From an uncultured Mollicutes bacterium (lineage in GTDB: Bacteria > Bacillota_I > Bacilli_A > RF39 > UBA660), in assembly GCA_900557675.1 (NCBI GenBank), contig USTO01000040.1, forward strand, positions 1 through 5,935: DNA of 5,935 nucleotides, given 5' to 3'. A program made the translations under genes and the position numbers. Under the pieces are notes generated by a model. It saw nothing but the letters and a program-made list of their open reading frames with translations. It had not been told where the DNA came from and searched no databases. Numbering within the stretch: the first letter of the stretch is position 1; every line of letters starts with the position of its first letter. Of the stretch, positions 5,313 to 5,935 are shown piece by piece.

Positions 5313-5935
5313 TAGAGGAAATAAAAAGCTTTGAGGATAGAAAAGAAGAACTAATAAAACAAGGAAAAGAAAAAGGCTATGTAACTTACGAAGAAATAGC
5401 CAAAGGATTAAAAGGCCTCGATTTAGATAGCGATTCCCTTGATGACTTATACAATAGTTTTATGGAAAACAATATCCAAGTAGCAACAGATGAAGATATG
5501 GTAGGGGAGACTGAAGACGAAGATGAAGGAGGAGACTTTGAAGACCTCTTAAAAGATAGTACTCTTGCCAAAGAACTAACCATAAATGATCCCGTTAGAA
5601 TGTATCTAAAAGAAATAGGTAAAATAAGTTTACTTTCCCTCGAAGAAGAAACCGCTTTATCAGAAAGAATAGTAGCCGGTGATGAAGAAGCCAAAAATAT
5701 CTTAGCCGAATCAAACCTCCGTTTAGTAGTATCAATAGCCAAAAGATACGTAGGACGCGGTATGCTATTTTTAGACCTAATTCAAGAAGGAAACATTGGC
5801 CTTATGAAAGCCGTTGAAAAATTTGATGCCGAAAAAGGATACAAATTCTCAACTTATGCCACTTGGTGGATTAGACAAGCCATAACCCGTGCTATCGCTG
5901 ACCAAGCCAGAACAATAAGAGTACCCGTACATATG
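5309..5935 (+). CDS. rpoD: Housekeeping RNA polymerase sigma factor RpoD/SigA (3' partial)
   Basis: This is the primary sigma-70 factor that directs RNA polymerase to -10/-35 promoters. The window holds the first 209 residues; the frame is open to the end, within region 3 at V-P-V-H-M. Region 1.1 occupies about 1-60 and is followed by a very acidic linker (61-80, many Asp/Glu). Region 1.2 is [11 protein letters not shown] (94-104). Region 2 follows without the long insertion seen in E. coli: [12 protein letters not shown] (136-147), [12 protein letters not shown] (154-165) and the -10-reading helix with [15 protein letters not shown] (178-192). The ATG overlaps the dnaG TGA (ATGA at 5309-5312) and AAGGAG (5296-5301) sits 7 nt upstream, so translation is probably coupled to dnaG. 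The sequence of regions 1.2 to 3 leaves no doubt that this is a primary sigma. Confidence 0.97.
   Translation, partial: MIEEIKSFEDRKEELIKQGKEKGYVTYEEIAKGLKGLDLDSDSLDDLYNSFMENNIQVATDEDMVGETEDEDEGGDFEDLLKDSTLAKELTINDPVRMYLKEIGKISLLSLEEETALSERIVAGDEEAKNILAESNLRLVVSIAKRYVGRGMLFLDLIQEGNIGLMKAVEKFDAEKGYKFSTYATWWIRQAITRAIADQARTIRVPVHM

Noticed and set aside
5386..5742. 118-codon reverse-strand open frame
   Set aside because: It is antisense to the clear rpoD reading frame; its Ser-rich composition mirrors the Glu/Asp/Lys codons of the sigma factor.

Overview
The window reads as a piece of chromosome from an AT-rich, low-GC Gram-positive bacterium (Bacillota, Bacilli or Mollicutes-like lineage). Evidence is the ybeY-dgkA pair, a dnaG-sigA pair with Firmicutes-type proteins, strong AGGAG or G-run Shine-Dalgarno sites, and heavy use of AAA, ATA and CTA codons. 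Tryptophan is encoded by TGG in the recognised genes and TGA ends dnaG, so the standard bacterial code is in use, not the Mycoplasma code. An uncultured gut lineage such as the RF39-like Bacilli would fit, but that placement is inference. All recognised genes lie on the + strand.

Left edge (1-359): the C-terminal 118 residues of a probable surface protein that starts outside the window. Its last third holds a sharp GC-rich patch (about 191-290, 63 of 100 bases G or C by hand count, against 29 in the preceding 100 bases), rich in NNC codons. It looks like the variable region of a diversity-generating retroelement target. A perfect 16-bp palindrome covers the stop codon.

Middle (406-2482): a VanZ-family membrane protein, the 16S rRNA-processing endoribonuclease YbeY, and a DgkA-type lipid kinase overlapping ybeY by 20 nt. 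These are tightly packed and probably one transcript. DgkA carries Asn where the family has a catalytically important Asp. A perfect 12-bp hairpin sits on the dgkA stop codon. Next comes an unrecognised 194-residue protein whose only credible start is a CTG placed 5 nt after AAGGAG. A search for ATG starts alone would find only its last 82 residues.

Right part (2500-5935): an extended -10 promoter drives queA (queuosine tRNA modification), dnaG (primase) and the start of rpoD/sigA (housekeeping sigma factor). queA and dnaG are 21 nt apart, and dnaG and rpoD share an ATGA overlap. This is a Gram-positive form of the macromolecular synthesis operon, coupling replication priming and transcription initiation, with queA as an extra first gene. 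rpoD is cut by the window end after 209 residues.

No tRNA, rRNA, CRISPR array or insertion sequence was seen. No stretch over 300 bases lacks a gene. The most unusual items are the putative hypervariable cassette at the left edge, the CTG-initiated gene, and the Asp-to-Asn change in DgkA.
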